A DNA stretch of 64,000 bases from Methanosarcina barkeri str. Wiesmoor (GTDB taxonomy: Archaea; Halobacteriota; Methanosarcinia; Methanosarcinales; Methanosarcinaceae): assembly GCF_000969985.1 (NCBI RefSeq), contig NZ_CP009526.1:1240001-1304000 (forward strand), written 5' to 3'. Of the stretch, positions 45,961-55,241 are shown one piece after another. How positions within the stretch are numbered: position 1 is the stretch's first letter; the number at the start of each line of letters is the position of its first letter. A program made the position numbers and the translations under genes. Under the pieces are notes generated by a model that had not been told where the DNA came from, ran no database searches, and was given only the letters and a program-made list of their open reading frames with translations.

Positions 45961-46283
45961 TGATTAAGGACAAAATTAGAGTAGGAACGCTAGTTTCAGC
46001 AATACTGATGGTTGGTATGGCATTGATACCAACTGCGGAGTGCACAAGAAGAAAATGACTAGTCTATAACTGCTGAGGAAGCCTTAAGCATGCTAATGCG
46101 AACATGATAAACTTTATCACAACTAAACATCAGGATTTGAAAACTGGACAGGAACGTCTATTGATCCCAAACCAGTTGAGCTTTATGACATAAATGGTCA
46201 AAAATTGTATTATCAATTTTCTGTAATTTCTGTATACCCTATTGAGAAGCATTTGGTTCTGAAGATGACCGTATATATGTGAG
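45961..46283 (+). pseudogene. broken C39-peptidase-like secreted protein
   Basis: An ATG at 45961 with an aggag ribosome site encodes a normal signal peptide (MIKDKIRVGTLVSAIL and following) but stops after 32 codons. In other frames the coding sequence continues with EEALSMLM, then NFITTKH and ENWTGTSIDPKPVELYDING, and ends at a TGA just before a terminator. The last part resembles the propeptide region of Methanosarcina C39-type secreted proteins. At least two frameshifts and a large 3' deletion are needed to explain it. Confidence 0.65.
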
Positions 46284-46305
46284 GAGTTAAAACTCCTCAT
46301 TTTTT
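46281..46305 (+). terminator. intrinsic terminator after the broken secreted gene
   Basis: gaggagt (46281-46287) and actcctc (46292-46298) form a perfect stem with a four-base loop, followed by a run of six T. Confidence 0.75.
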
Positions 46306-46317
46306 GCAGTGATTGAT

Positions 46318-46854
46318 ATGAATAAAATTAGCAAAGCAGTAGTTGTTTTTATTGTTTTTCTGACTCTCTTAATACTGATGATGCAATCTCAAGAAGTTAA
46401 AGTAGCTGGTTTACTTATTCAATTTGAAAATGAAACTACTGAGCCGGAAGCTAAAGCCATTCTTGAAAATTACAACATACCTGTGAATTATACCATAAAC
46501 TACAATTCTAATATTAGTCGAGGAATGTACTACATAAAAGTAGATGAAGATAAAATAAATGAATTGAGAAAAGATGAAAACTGGACTTCTGTAGTTGAAC
46601 TCAAAAAAGGAAATTATAACATAACTATGTTATCTGAAGAATTTGTTCCAGATGAAAATTTTCTTACAATGCTGGAAAAAAATAACCTTCATTTGAAAAA
46701 GGCTGTTGTGTGTTATATCCAGCTTGGAGATGGATCAACGGACTGGGTTGTTGGAGAGAATTGTATTCTGGAGAGGGATGCAATCAGGATAGAAAATGAA
46801 CTCGAAACAAATGAGAAAGTTTTGATTGTAGGCCTGGATGATATTGAAGGGTAA
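46318..46854 (+). CDS. UPF0228 family protein
   Basis: A 178-residue protein of UPF0228, a family known essentially from Methanosarcina and close relatives. An N-terminal hydrophobic segment (VVVFIVFLTLLILMM) anchors it or serves as signal. The rest is a small alpha/beta domain with VAGLLIQFENETTEPEAKAI near the start. Function is unknown. ATG 46318 is chosen over the GTG three codons earlier; neither has a clear Shine-Dalgarno motif. The gene follows a terminator, so it should have its own promoter. Confidence 0.85.
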   Translation: MNKISKAVVVFIVFLTLLILMMQSQEVKVAGLLIQFENETTEPEAKAILENYNIPVNYTINYNSNISRGMYYIKVDEDKINELRKDENWTSVVELKKGNYNITMLSEEFVPDENFLTMLEKNNLHLKKAVVCYIQLGDGSTDWVVGENCILERDAIRIENELETNEKVLIVGLDDIEG

Positions 46855-47116
46855 AAACACTGTATTGAATTATCACTGTAGAAATTACGATACAGAAATT
46901 ATTAAACTTCTAGAGTAAAAACTGGAAATTTTGGACTCAGGATTATCTCAATTCCTCCTTTGGAGTTGAAGTCACTCCGAATCGAACAGAAATAACTCTA
47001 CTCCAGATTTTGTATTATTTGAAAGTTTGATCTGTCTTTATGGAAGGTGGAAGTTCAAGAAGAAGTAATACAGGGCCTGGAGTACCAGACAGCTGAATGG
47101 CATAATGTCTTTTTGC

Positions 47117-47243
47117 TTGTTTGTTTTCAGCCTCTTGAGGAAAAAAGAAGAGCTAATCCTCGGTCGTTTTAATGCTGCTATCAATATTCTCAGACTGGGA
47201 CTACATGTAGCGAAAGTTTAGATGTCCACGATTTCAGTCGTGG
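47117..47243 (+). pseudogene. 3' relic of a TnpB gene with its end hairpin
   Basis: The plus strand reads RKKEELILGRFNAAINIL and a few more residues to a TAG at 47219-47221. The NAAINI motif is the last RuvC block of TnpB. The preceding DRD is lost (GRF). Five bases after the stop is the hairpin ccacga/tcgtgg (47226-47243) with a tttcag loop, the usual subterminal structure of IS200/IS605 elements. The rest of the element is gone. Confidence 0.7.
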
Positions 47244-47276
47244 GAGTATTCACTTATGGTCTTTGCAAAAAAATTT

Positions 47277-48797
47277 TCAAAAACGGCGTTCTACAGTGTA
47301 AGAAACAAGCTTCGTGCCTTTTGCAGGCACCATTACCCTGAACTCAATCGTAGAAGCATCAATTTTTTCGTACTTATCCGAACTCTCAAGAATCTCCCAT
47401 TGTCCGAACAGGTGTTCCACAACAGTGACCTCCTGAGCCTCAGACTTACTATTATTAAGTTCGATCTGATAGGTGACTCTCTCCACCTTATCACTTATGC
47501 GCTGGTAATTGGATTCGTTTCGCTTGGCAGTAAGATCAAAAGCCGAGCCGACAGCTACTCTTAGTTCTCCGGCTTCTGGAGTATGTTTTATCCGGTCTTC
47601 CCCAAGGAACTGAAGCCCTCTTGAAGAATCAGCACTGTAAACTCTTATGACTCCTGCTGGTAAAGGCATCCCAAGCCCGCTTTCGTTTGAGTTTTTAAGG
47701 GTAAGGTAAGCCAGGACTTTCTCGTTTCGAGAACTGTCGTAGATTAGCTTCTTTTCGATAGGCACGGAATCGGCAGACATCAAAGAAATCTGCTTTGCCT
47801 GGTTATTTTTCAGAGTTGCCGGGTTTTCGAGGGTATAAAGATGATATTCAAAAAGAGCTTCTTCGGAAAAGGGCGTCTGCGATGCCGCTTCACCAGCCAC
47901 GGCTTTTTCTTCAGTACGCAGAGTCGCGGGCTGAGAAACACGGTTTATCTGACCTGAAACGAGTTTCAATACTGCGTTTTCAAAGGTCATTCCTGCTCTA
48001 TTGTCAATATTAACCCATCCTCGAAGGTCAGCTTCGGTATTCTCCGCATTACTCATCAGGACATAAGCTGCTTTCCAGCTTATACCGCTCGTCAGGTAGG
48101 AAATCATAAGTTTACGGGTTCCAGATACAGGAGAATAAATCTGCCAGATCAGTGCAGGCTTTATCGAAAGCCCTGATGAATCTACAAGCTCGATTTTTGA
48201 AAAAGCCTCAAGTACCACAACTTTTTTTGCTTCAGTCTCAAGGACAACGCTATTTCCTGTATGGCTCAACAGTATACCGGTGTACGTTTCGCCGTTTCTG
48301 TCAGTTACATTAACTTCTCTGCCAAGGTATTTCTCAAGCAGGTTCGAACTGCTTAAAAGATCGTATTCGTAGTTTTGCTCAAGTAAAACAGTGTCCTTAT
48401 TTTCAGGATCTTTGATTATAACAGAGCCGGGATCGATTCTGGAAGCAATATCCGTGTATTTAACTTGAGTGACCCCATTCTCAAGGTTGATTTCTCGCCT
48501 TTCTTTTACAAGAGCAATTCCCTGTTCATAAATAGTTAACTCAAGATCCTTTTCGGTTTCAGTCTCTCCAGCTTCAATGCCTCCAGCTTCAACATTTCCA
48601 GAAGCCAGAATCCCCGATGGGGCTGCAGCTGGAATCTCCACGGAAATTACTGAATTTGATCCGGCTGGATTCTTTTCGCTGCCGGACATATTTGCCTGAG
48701 CAATGCTTTCCGGATTTGGAGACATATAAGCTGAAAACAGTAATGCAAGCCCAATAAGTACTGTAATAATCCATAAAAAGTATTTCCTCACTCCCAT
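47277..48797 (-). CDS. DUF4139 domain protein, membrane-anchored
   Basis: A 506-residue protein with an N-terminal membrane segment (YFLWIITVLIGLALLFSAYM), a low-complexity Ser/Glu/Gly stretch and, from about residue 85, a DUF4139-type region. The segment IYSPVSGTRKLMISYLTSGISWKAAYVL and the C-terminal AQEVTVVEHLFGQWEIL are family-like. DUF4139 proteins are beta-rich and widespread, but their function is not known. TATA-like sequence lies 20-30 bases before ATG 48797, and there is no Shine-Dalgarno motif, so the transcript may be leaderless. Confidence 0.85.
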   Translation of the reverse strand: MGVRKYFLWIITVLIGLALLFSAYMSPNPESIAQANMSGSEKNPAGSNSVISVEIPAAAPSGILASGNVEAGGIEAGETETEKDLELTIYEQGIALVKERREINLENGVTQVKYTDIASRIDPGSVIIKDPENKDTVLLEQNYEYDLLSSSNLLEKYLGREVNVTDRNGETYTGILLSHTGNSVVLETEAKKVVVLEAFSKIELVDSSGLSIKPALIWQIYSPVSGTRKLMISYLTSGISWKAAYVLMSNAENTEADLRGWVNIDNRAGMTFENAVLKLVSGQINRVSQPATLRTEEKAVAGEAASQTPFSEEALFEYHLYTLENPATLKNNQAKQISLMSADSVPIEKKLIYDSSRNEKVLAYLTLKNSNESGLGMPLPAGVIRVYSADSSRGLQFLGEDRIKHTPEAGELRVAVGSAFDLTAKRNESNYQRISDKVERVTYQIELNNSKSEAQEVTVVEHLFGQWEILESSDKYEKIDASTIEFRVMVPAKGTKLVSYTVERRF

Positions 48798-48868
48798 GTA
48801 TAATTAATTAGGGCCTGATTTATATATACATAATTTTTGTGTTCTTTTAGATATTGAACTGTGGCTTT

Positions 48869-49073
48869 TTAATTTCCCGCTGGATGTCGGACAAACAATG
48901 CAAGAATAGGGTACAATATCGTTGAAATAATCAACAGAAACATTGTATCAGAAAGCGACCCAATCACATCAGCAGTCCATACGATAACCGCGGCTCCTAT
49001 TCCTCCAGCACCCATACAAAGCCTGAGAATAAAGCCTGATGCGAAAGCGACGTTTTTGTGGAGGAGTTCCTGT
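48869..49073 (-). pseudogene. C-terminal fragment of an MFS transporter
   Basis: The minus strand encodes QELLHKNVAFASG, then RLCMGAGGIGAAVIVWTADVIG and LLIISTILYPILALF before a TAA at 48869-48871. This is the last two helices of a major-facilitator protein of the fosmidomycin-resistance type. A TGA stands immediately upstream of the fragment and no start is available. Confidence 0.7.
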
Positions 49074-49394
49074 CATTGTAACCGATGTCACATCGCAGAA
49101 ACAGATAAAAACAGTTGCAGTAATGGTAATCCCTTCCTGGATGCATGTAATTCTTTTGATATATTATCTCGATAAATTAGACAATTGCCTGGATATATAA
49201 AAAAATAGTTAATGTATAACTTAAAGTCAATTTTTTGTTTACTTTCCTGGTAATTGAGATTCGGGTCTTCGTGGTTTCGTGCGGATGACAATCTTCAGAT
49301 TAAACAGGGTGAGTGATAAAGCTCTCTGTAGATATTTTAAGGCCTTAAGTCCACAACTTGAGTACACAAAACTACAAAGAGTAAAAAAGATTAA
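49074..49394. other. gene-free stretch beyond the MFS relic
   Basis: A 67-codon frame on the minus strand has no ribosome site. I see no other feature. Confidence 0.45.
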
Positions 49395-50129
49395 TCAAGT
49401 CTGGCTTCTTTTCTTTGCAAGAACCATATGTGGAGGCTGGATATAACCTGCTTCATGACCAGACGGATCATTTCGTTCCAAAAACGCATCATAATCTTTC
49501 AAAAATCTCCATGAAACGGCCTCAAACCCATGAGATTGTGCAAGGGCAGTTATCCTCTCAGGTGTATTGTTTTTCGCAAGGGGCAGATTCGGCTTAACAC
49601 CAGAATACAATTCATTAAACTTTTCATAACGACTGCTTTTCTTCTCTGTTCCATCAGGGTTCTGGAACCACAAACCATCAACTATCATCATAAGGCCACC
49701 GTCTTTTAAAAGCCGGCAACACTCACTCATAAACTTATCCGGTTGAGGCAGAGTCCAGAGAAGATACTTGCTCAAAACGAAATCGTACTCTCCGTCATTT
49801 AGAGGAATTTTTTCTGCATCTCCCTGTACTAACGAAACATCTACACCTTTTTCTTTGGCATTTTCCGCTGCTTTTTCAAGCATATTTTCTGACAAATCAA
49901 CACCGGTTACATCATGTCCCATTGCGGCAAGAGATATTGCAAGAAGCCCAGGACCCGTTCCAACTTCTACTGCACGGATTTTTTTATCCGTTAGCAGAAT
50001 TTCAGAAAAAACAGATTTCCATATCTCCATTTCTTCATCCATACATTTAGCATATTCTGTGTGATAATCAGAACTCCTGTAGTCCCAGTATTCTAAAATT
50101 TTGTCTTTCATTTCTAATATTTCATTCAT
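49395..50129 (-). CDS. class I SAM-dependent methyltransferase
   Basis: A 244-residue Rossmann-fold methyltransferase (Methyltransf_11/25 type). Motif I is VEVGTGPGLLAI (about 53-64), with GVDLS as the acidic end of beta-2, QGDAEKIP as the motif II region, and SKYLLWTLPQPDKF after it. The substrate cannot be told from sequence. It is a clear paralogue of the enzyme at 54539. Directly upstream on the same strand is the C-terminal relic of a substrate-binding protein (50156-50300), repeating the SBP-methyltransferase order of the plus-strand cluster. ATG 50129 follows GAGGG. Confidence 0.88.
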   Translation of the reverse strand: MNEILEMKDKILEYWDYRSSDYHTEYAKCMDEEMEIWKSVFSEILLTDKKIRAVEVGTGPGLLAISLAAMGHDVTGVDLSENMLEKAAENAKEKGVDVSLVQGDAEKIPLNDGEYDFVLSKYLLWTLPQPDKFMSECCRLLKDGGLMMIVDGLWFQNPDGTEKKSSRYEKFNELYSGVKPNLPLAKNNTPERITALAQSHGFEAVSWRFLKDYDAFLERNDPSGHEAGYIQPPHMVLAKKRSQT

Positions 50130-50155
50130 TTTCTATCCCTCAAATAAAATTGGCA

Positions 50156-50300
50156 TTAAAATGTTTCTATCGGAACGACATTGTTATCCAGAGCGAAAAT
50201 GTTTGTAACATAATTAATTGGGATTAACGGGGGCTCATCCTGAATAACTGCCTGAACCTCTTCAAAAATTGCCCTCTTCAGAAATTGCATAACGTAAGTA
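50156..50300 (-). pseudogene. C-terminal fragment of an SBP_bac_5 substrate-binding protein
   Basis: The minus strand encodes FLKRAIFEEVQAVIQDEPPL, IPINYVTNIFALDNNV and a few more residues to a TAA at 50156-50158. The pattern KRA-IF/Y-E-Q-IQ-P-P-Y-N-FAL-NV aligns with the last 50 residues of the two intact SBPs downstream. Upstream the frame dissolves. It ends 27 bases before the methyltransferase start. Confidence 0.7.
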
Positions 50301-50533
50301 ATATTCTGAAAGCCGGTATGACAGCCTGTAATTTTGGCATCTTTTGTCCTAAAATACTGTCTCTCTGGTATGAATAAAACACTAATTGATATTACTATTT
50401 ATAAAGATTGCGTATTTAATTCATTATAATTAATAATATACTAATGGTTGCACATTTTATTTTCATAATTTAACTGAAATAAATAACAATTAAGTTCTAT
50501 ATCTATTTTTATATAATATTCTGGACAGTAAAA

Positions 50534-50855
50534 ATGAATAAAAGCGGTTTAAACGGAGGATGCCACCTTAAAAAAGAGATCAAAAATTACTGGGAAGAAG
50601 GAGCCTGGAATTATGACTGTCATGTAAACATGGAATGAAGACCGAGGGTGAAAGAGAGTTATGGAAAGAAGCTTTTTCTATCCTACTAACTAAAATACAT
50701 CTGGATGTTCTGGATGTTGATGCGGAACCGGTATAATGAGATTGGTACAATGGGATTAGTTCTTCTGAGATGGGACACCGTGTAAAAGGAATTGATTCTT
50801 CATAAAATCTAAAGAGTATTGGGCGAGAAAAGGCAAAATATCCAGGTTTTCGATG
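50534..50855 (+). pseudogene. frameshifted SAM methyltransferase
   Basis: An ATG at 50534 begins a frame with KKEIKNYWEEGAWNYDCHV, stopped after 34 codons. In shifted frames it continues with TEGERELWKEAFSILLTK, LDVLDV and SEMGHRVKGIDSS. These match the N-terminal helix, motif I strand and motif II region of the neighbouring methyltransferases. Several frameshifts and stops make it non-functional. Confidence 0.7.
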
Positions 50856-51051
50856 ACATTTGAAATAGGGAATTCTGAACAAAATCAACGATACAGTTTA
50901 TTGGACAGTTTTTATTTCAAAAAACTAAAAATTTCATCAAATTATCTACATAACTATAAAATAAAATCACACAATTTAAATATACATTATATATAACTTA
51001 GTTAAAAATAGTGTTAATATCTATTAAATATTTATGCATATTGGTGTGTTA

Positions 51052-52629
51052 ATGGTGAAATTCAACTTTTCAAAAATAAAACTATCCATCTCTGCCATTG
51101 CCGTTATTATGATTGTAGCGCTGCTCTGTGCAGGATGTGTTGATACTGGAGAGGCGTCTAATGAAAAAGTTCTTCGTGTAGTTTTTAACGAAGGGCCCGA
51201 TACCGGCGGCAGTCTTGATCCTGCCAACGGCTGGACAGGGTGGTATGTCCATCAGGCAGGCATCTATGAAACCCTGTTCTACTATGACGCAGACATGAAT
51301 CTCATGCCCAAACTCGCATCCGGATACAATCAGTTAAACGATACCGAATGGGAAATCCAGCTTCGTAAGAATGTAACCTTCCATGACGGGACAAAAATGG
51401 ATGCGGATGCGGTTTTATTTTCACTGAACCGAGTGCTTGACCCATCAAACAGCAGATCATCCGAGTACTCCTTCATCAAAGATGTACAAAAAACCGGGGA
51501 TTACACCATTGTTATTGAAACCAATGGCACTTGCGCTCCACTAATTTCATCCCTTGTAGACCCTATCATGTCCATTGTAAGTCCTAAAGCCAGTGATCTC
51601 GACAAAGAGCCGGTTGGGACCGGGCCCTTCAAGTTTGTGTCCTTCGAACCGAGTACAAGCCTTGAACTCGAAAAGAATCCTGATTACTGGGGCGGGGAAG
51701 CAAAAGTTGACCGCGTACTCATACAGTATAATAAAGACAGCACGGCCAGAACCATGCTGATAAAATCCGGAGATGTAGATATTGCCAGAGACCCACTCCA
51801 GAGTGAGTATTCAGCACTTAAGAATAATCCTGATATAAGCGTCACTTCCAAAGAAACATTGCGTACGTACTTCCTTTATGTAAATGGCGGAAAAGCTCCA
51901 TTCAATGACACCAGAGTCCGCCAGGGCCTTTCTTATGCGATCAACCGCCAGGAAATCGTGGATACAGCACTTGAAGGAGTCTCCGGCATCCCGGCAACGG
52001 GAGTATTCACAAATACCATGCCCTGGAACGCAAATGACCAGATTAAGTCCTATGAATATAACCCTGAGAAAGCTCTGGAACTCTTCGAAGAAGCAGGAAT
52101 CACGAAAGGCACAGATGGTAAGCTGTACTACAACGGGAACCCCTTCACCGTTGAAATCCAGACCTACACAAAACGTGCAGCTCTTCAGCCGAGTGCGGAA
52201 GTAATCGCTTCAGAGCTGGAAGACATTGGCATCACCTCAAAGGTCACAATTCTGGAAAGTGCCGCACTTAAAGAAAATGCTCTTGCAGGAACATATGATT
52301 TATCTCTCAGTGCATGGAACACGGCCCCGATCGGAGATCCCGATTACTTCCTCTCAACCCATTTCCTCTCTACCGGAAGCTATGCATCAGGCTGGCTTCG
52401 CTATTCAAACCCTCAGGTAGACGAATGGATTCTCGAAGCAAGAAACGAACCTGACAAAGATAAACGGGCCGAAATATATGATAAGATCCAGGAACAGATT
52501 CAGGAAGATGCACCAGTACTGCCAGTTTTCTATGCCAACGAAATTTATGCCCTGTCCTCGAATGTTGAAGGCTTTGTGATGTATCCAAACGAGTATACAA
52601 TCATCACCAAGGACATCGGATTTGCATAA
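51052..52629 (+). CDS. ABC transporter substrate-binding lipoprotein (SBP_bac_5) 1
   Basis: A 525-residue cluster C (peptide/nickel) binding protein. The N-terminus is a lipoprotein signal ending LLCAGC with the acylated Cys at about residue 29. The mature part shows family landmarks: GGSLDPANGW, EIQLRKNVTFHDGTKMDADAV, GTGPFKFVSFEP and DTRVRQGLSYAINRQEIV. It should capture a peptide-sized or chelated-metal substrate outside the cell. The frame is open from ATG 51034; I prefer ATG 51052. It is about 60-70% identical by eye to the second SBP at 52965. A methyltransferase relic follows at once. Confidence 0.9.
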   Translation: MVKFNFSKIKLSISAIAVIMIVALLCAGCVDTGEASNEKVLRVVFNEGPDTGGSLDPANGWTGWYVHQAGIYETLFYYDADMNLMPKLASGYNQLNDTEWEIQLRKNVTFHDGTKMDADAVLFSLNRVLDPSNSRSSEYSFIKDVQKTGDYTIVIETNGTCAPLISSLVDPIMSIVSPKASDLDKEPVGTGPFKFVSFEPSTSLELEKNPDYWGGEAKVDRVLIQYNKDSTARTMLIKSGDVDIARDPLQSEYSALKNNPDISVTSKETLRTYFLYVNGGKAPFNDTRVRQGLSYAINRQEIVDTALEGVSGIPATGVFTNTMPWNANDQIKSYEYNPEKALELFEEAGITKGTDGKLYYNGNPFTVEIQTYTKRAALQPSAEVIASELEDIGITSKVTILESAALKENALAGTYDLSLSAWNTAPIGDPDYFLSTHFLSTGSYASGWLRYSNPQVDEWILEARNEPDKDKRAEIYDKIQEQIQEDAPVLPVFYANEIYALSSNVEGFVMYPNEYTIITKDIGFA

Positions 52630-52795
52630 ACTTGTAGGAGGATATAAGGAAAAGCTGCCGTTTGCAGACAGCAGGTTTGATGTTATTGTAGAAAGGTATG
52701 TCCTTAAGGAGAGGTCAGTAAAGGATAAAAGCTTCCGCAGCGAAGTTCTGATGGATCTCTCCTTAAAACTACAACATGCCGTGAACAATTTCTGA
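52628..52795 (+). pseudogene. internal fragment of a SAM methyltransferase
   Basis: Overlapping the stop of the first SBP is a frame reading KEKLPFADSRFDVIVERYVL, then KDKSF and a short tail before TGA at 52793-52795. The first part matches GEKLPFENNTFDIIV and EKIPLNDGEYDFVLSKYLL of the intact methyltransferases. Motif I and both ends are missing. It shows that SBP 1 also once had a methyltransferase partner behind it. Confidence 0.65.
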
Positions 52796-52964
52796 AATAA
52801 CAGGATGATATTTGGAAACTGAAATTTTCAAGGGTTCTTCGTCCCGGAAAAAATCAGTGAAGTGAATAATGGATATTGATGTTGGTTTATCCGGGCTGGA
52901 TAGTTACGATATGCTGTATTACCCAACAGGATAATTACAATTTTTGACTGGAAGAGGTATTAAC

Positions 52965-54527
52965 GTGGCATTAAGGATGAAGTTATCATTTGCCTGCACT
53001 GCAGTTTTTTTTATTGCAGTCGTCATCTGTTCGGGTTGTGTTCAGACAGAAGGTTCTGAAGAAAAAGTTCTTCACGTAGCTCTCACGACTGGCCCTGATA
53101 CAGGAGGAAGCCTTGATCCCTCCCTTTCATGGGAAGGCTGGCCTATGCGAAGAACCGGAGTCTATGAGACGCTCTTCTCTTACGACAAAAACATGAGTCT
53201 CCAGCCTGAACTTGCAACAGGCTATAAACAGCTAAATGATACAGCATGGGAAATTCAGCTCCGCAGGAATGTAACCTTCCATGACGGAACAAAAATGAAT
53301 TCTGACGCCGTTATTTATTCTATCAACAGAGTTCTTAACTCATCAAACAGCCGTTCTGCAGAATACTCTTTTATCAAAGACGTCTACAAAACCGATGACT
53401 ACACAATCGTTGTGGAAACAAATGAAGCATACGCGCCAACGATTCTCATGTTCACAGACACCATCATGTCCATTGTAAGTCCTAAAGCCAGTGATCTCGA
53501 CAAAGAGCCAGTTGGAACAGGGCCATACAAGTTTGTTTCATTTGAGCCGGGTGCCAGTATAGAACTGGTAAAGAATCCTGATTACTGGGGCGGAGCACCA
53601 AAAATTGACAGGATAGTTATCCAGTACAGCAAAGACGCCGCTGCAAGAACTCTTCTTCTCAAATCAGGTGATGTTGACATTACAAGAGACGTCCTGCAAA
53701 GCGAGTACGCAACTCTTGAAGCTGATCCTGATATTAATATCGTATCCAGAGAAACGCTTAGAACCTATTTCATGTACATTAACGAAGGAAAAGCACCATT
53801 CGACGATGTAAGGGTTCGCCAGGCACTCAATTATGCAATTAACCGCCAGGAGATTGTCGACACAGCCCTCGAAGGTGTTGCCGGCTCTCCAGCAATCGGA
53901 ATATTCCCTGACATCATGCCATGGAGTGCGAACGACAAGATTGAAGCCTACGCTTATAACCCTGAAAAAGCTTTGAAACTCTTTGCTGAGGCAGGAATCA
54001 CGCAGGGAAGTGATGGTAAGCTCTATTACAACGGTAAGCCGTTCGCAATTGAAATCCAGACCTATACAAAACAGGCAGCACACCAGCCAATGGCAGAAGT
54101 AATTGCCGCTCAGCTTGAAAAAATCGGCATCACCACTACAATAAAAATTGCCGAAACAAATTCAATTAGCGCTGACGCAGTAGCCGGAAATTATGACCTT
54201 GCACTCTATTCCTGGGGTGTTGCACCTGTAGGAGATCCTGACTATTTCGTGTCCAGCCACTTCCTTTCAAACGGAACCTACGCATCCACATGGCTACGCT
54301 ATTCTAATCCTCAGGTTGATAAGTGGATTCTTGAAGCAAGGGCTGAGACAGACAAAGAAAAACGTGCAGAACTCTACGACATGATTCAGGAACAGGTCCA
54401 GAATGATGCGGTACTGGTCTGTATCGCATACAAGAAAGAAATTGACGGACTCTCCCCCAATCTCAAAGGTTTTGAAATTTATCCAAATGAATACACGTTC
54501 ATTACAAAGGAAATGGAACTTGCCTGA
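52965..54527 (+). CDS. ABC transporter substrate-binding lipoprotein (SBP_bac_5) 2
   Basis: A 520-residue paralogue of the preceding SBP, with signal peptide and lipobox VICSGC (Cys about 25). The same landmarks occur: GGSLDPSLSW, NVTFHDGTKMNSDAV, GTGPYKFVSFEP and FDDVRVRQALNYAINRQEIV. GTG 52965 follows GAGGT with good spacing, so I prefer it to the TTG at 52944. It leads an operon with the methyltransferase, a small ORF, two permeases and two ATPases. Divergence between the two SBPs suggests different ligands served by one membrane complex. Confidence 0.92.
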   Translation: MALRMKLSFACTAVFFIAVVICSGCVQTEGSEEKVLHVALTTGPDTGGSLDPSLSWEGWPMRRTGVYETLFSYDKNMSLQPELATGYKQLNDTAWEIQLRRNVTFHDGTKMNSDAVIYSINRVLNSSNSRSAEYSFIKDVYKTDDYTIVVETNEAYAPTILMFTDTIMSIVSPKASDLDKEPVGTGPYKFVSFEPGASIELVKNPDYWGGAPKIDRIVIQYSKDAAARTLLLKSGDVDITRDVLQSEYATLEADPDINIVSRETLRTYFMYINEGKAPFDDVRVRQALNYAINRQEIVDTALEGVAGSPAIGIFPDIMPWSANDKIEAYAYNPEKALKLFAEAGITQGSDGKLYYNGKPFAIEIQTYTKQAAHQPMAEVIAAQLEKIGITTTIKIAETNSISADAVAGNYDLALYSWGVAPVGDPDYFVSSHFLSNGTYASTWLRYSNPQVDKWILEARAETDKEKRAELYDMIQEQVQNDAVLVCIAYKKEIDGLSPNLKGFEIYPNEYTFITKEMELA

Positions 54528-54538
54528 GGGATTAAAAA

Positions 54539-55231
54539 ATGAAAGACAAAATTACAGCACACTGGAATAAGATCAGTCCAAATTACCGGAAAATGTATCG
54601 TGACCACCTTGACGAAGAGATTCTCCTGATGCAAAACCTCTTTTTAGATAAGCTGCCAGCTGGTAAAAAACTTAATGTCCTTGATATCGGAACAGGGCCT
54701 GGCATCCAGGCATTTGTTTTTGCTGGCATGGGACACAATGTCACTGCTCTTGATATTTCAGAAGAGATGCTTGCACGTGCAAAAGAAGAGGCAAAGAACC
54801 GTAATTTGTCAATCAAGTTTGTTGAGGGTGACGGAGAAAAACTGCCTTTTGAAAACAATACTTTTGATATTATCGTAAACATGCACCTTCTCTGGACGCT
54901 CACAGACCATGACAAATTCTTTAGTGAATGCTGCCGCGTGCTGGTACCCGAGGGCAGGATTCTTGCAATTGATGGCCAATGGTTCCAGCCAGGATACGTT
55001 CCAAACAGGATCTACAACCAGGAAGAAAGAAATCACGATGAATTAATTGAGTATCTTCCGCTTTATGACAGCAACTCGCCTGAAATGATTACAACCATCA
55101 TGGAAAATAACGGGTTTTCGGAGGTCTCCTGGAAATCTCTTCCCGAGTATGCAGAGTATATGAAAAGATGTGATCCGGAAGGTTATGACTATTTATCTGT
55201 TCCATATCTCGCCACCGGAATAAAATGTTGA
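54539..55231 (+). CDS. class I SAM-dependent methyltransferase of the transporter operon
   Basis: A 230-residue methyltransferase with motif I VLDIGTGPGIQAF (about 46-58), ALDIS as the acidic loop and EGDGEKLPF as motif II. A conserved MHLLWTLTDHDKFFSECCRVL segment follows. It is cytoplasmic. It starts 11 bases after the second SBP and has its own GAGGG, so the two are co-translated. The position inside a peptide/nickel-type importer operon suggests that it modifies the imported compound or makes a chelator; neither is proven. Paralogues or relics of it adjoin every SBP or SBP relic in this region. Confidence 0.9.
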   Translation: MKDKITAHWNKISPNYRKMYRDHLDEEILLMQNLFLDKLPAGKKLNVLDIGTGPGIQAFVFAGMGHNVTALDISEEMLARAKEEAKNRNLSIKFVEGDGEKLPFENNTFDIIVNMHLLWTLTDHDKFFSECCRVLVPEGRILAIDGQWFQPGYVPNRIYNQEERNHDELIEYLPLYDSNSPEMITTIMENNGFSEVSWKSLPEYAEYMKRCDPEGYDYLSVPYLATGIKC

Positions 55232-55241
55232 GGAATGAAAA

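Noticed and set aside
47219-47221. Amber codon in the TnpB relic read as pyrrolysine
   Set aside because: The end hairpin follows five bases later, as expected after a true stop, and the gene is a fragment.
52405-52788. 127-codon minus-strand frame over the SBP 1 end
   Set aside because: It is antisense to a well-supported SBP gene and a methyltransferase relic, with no family likeness.
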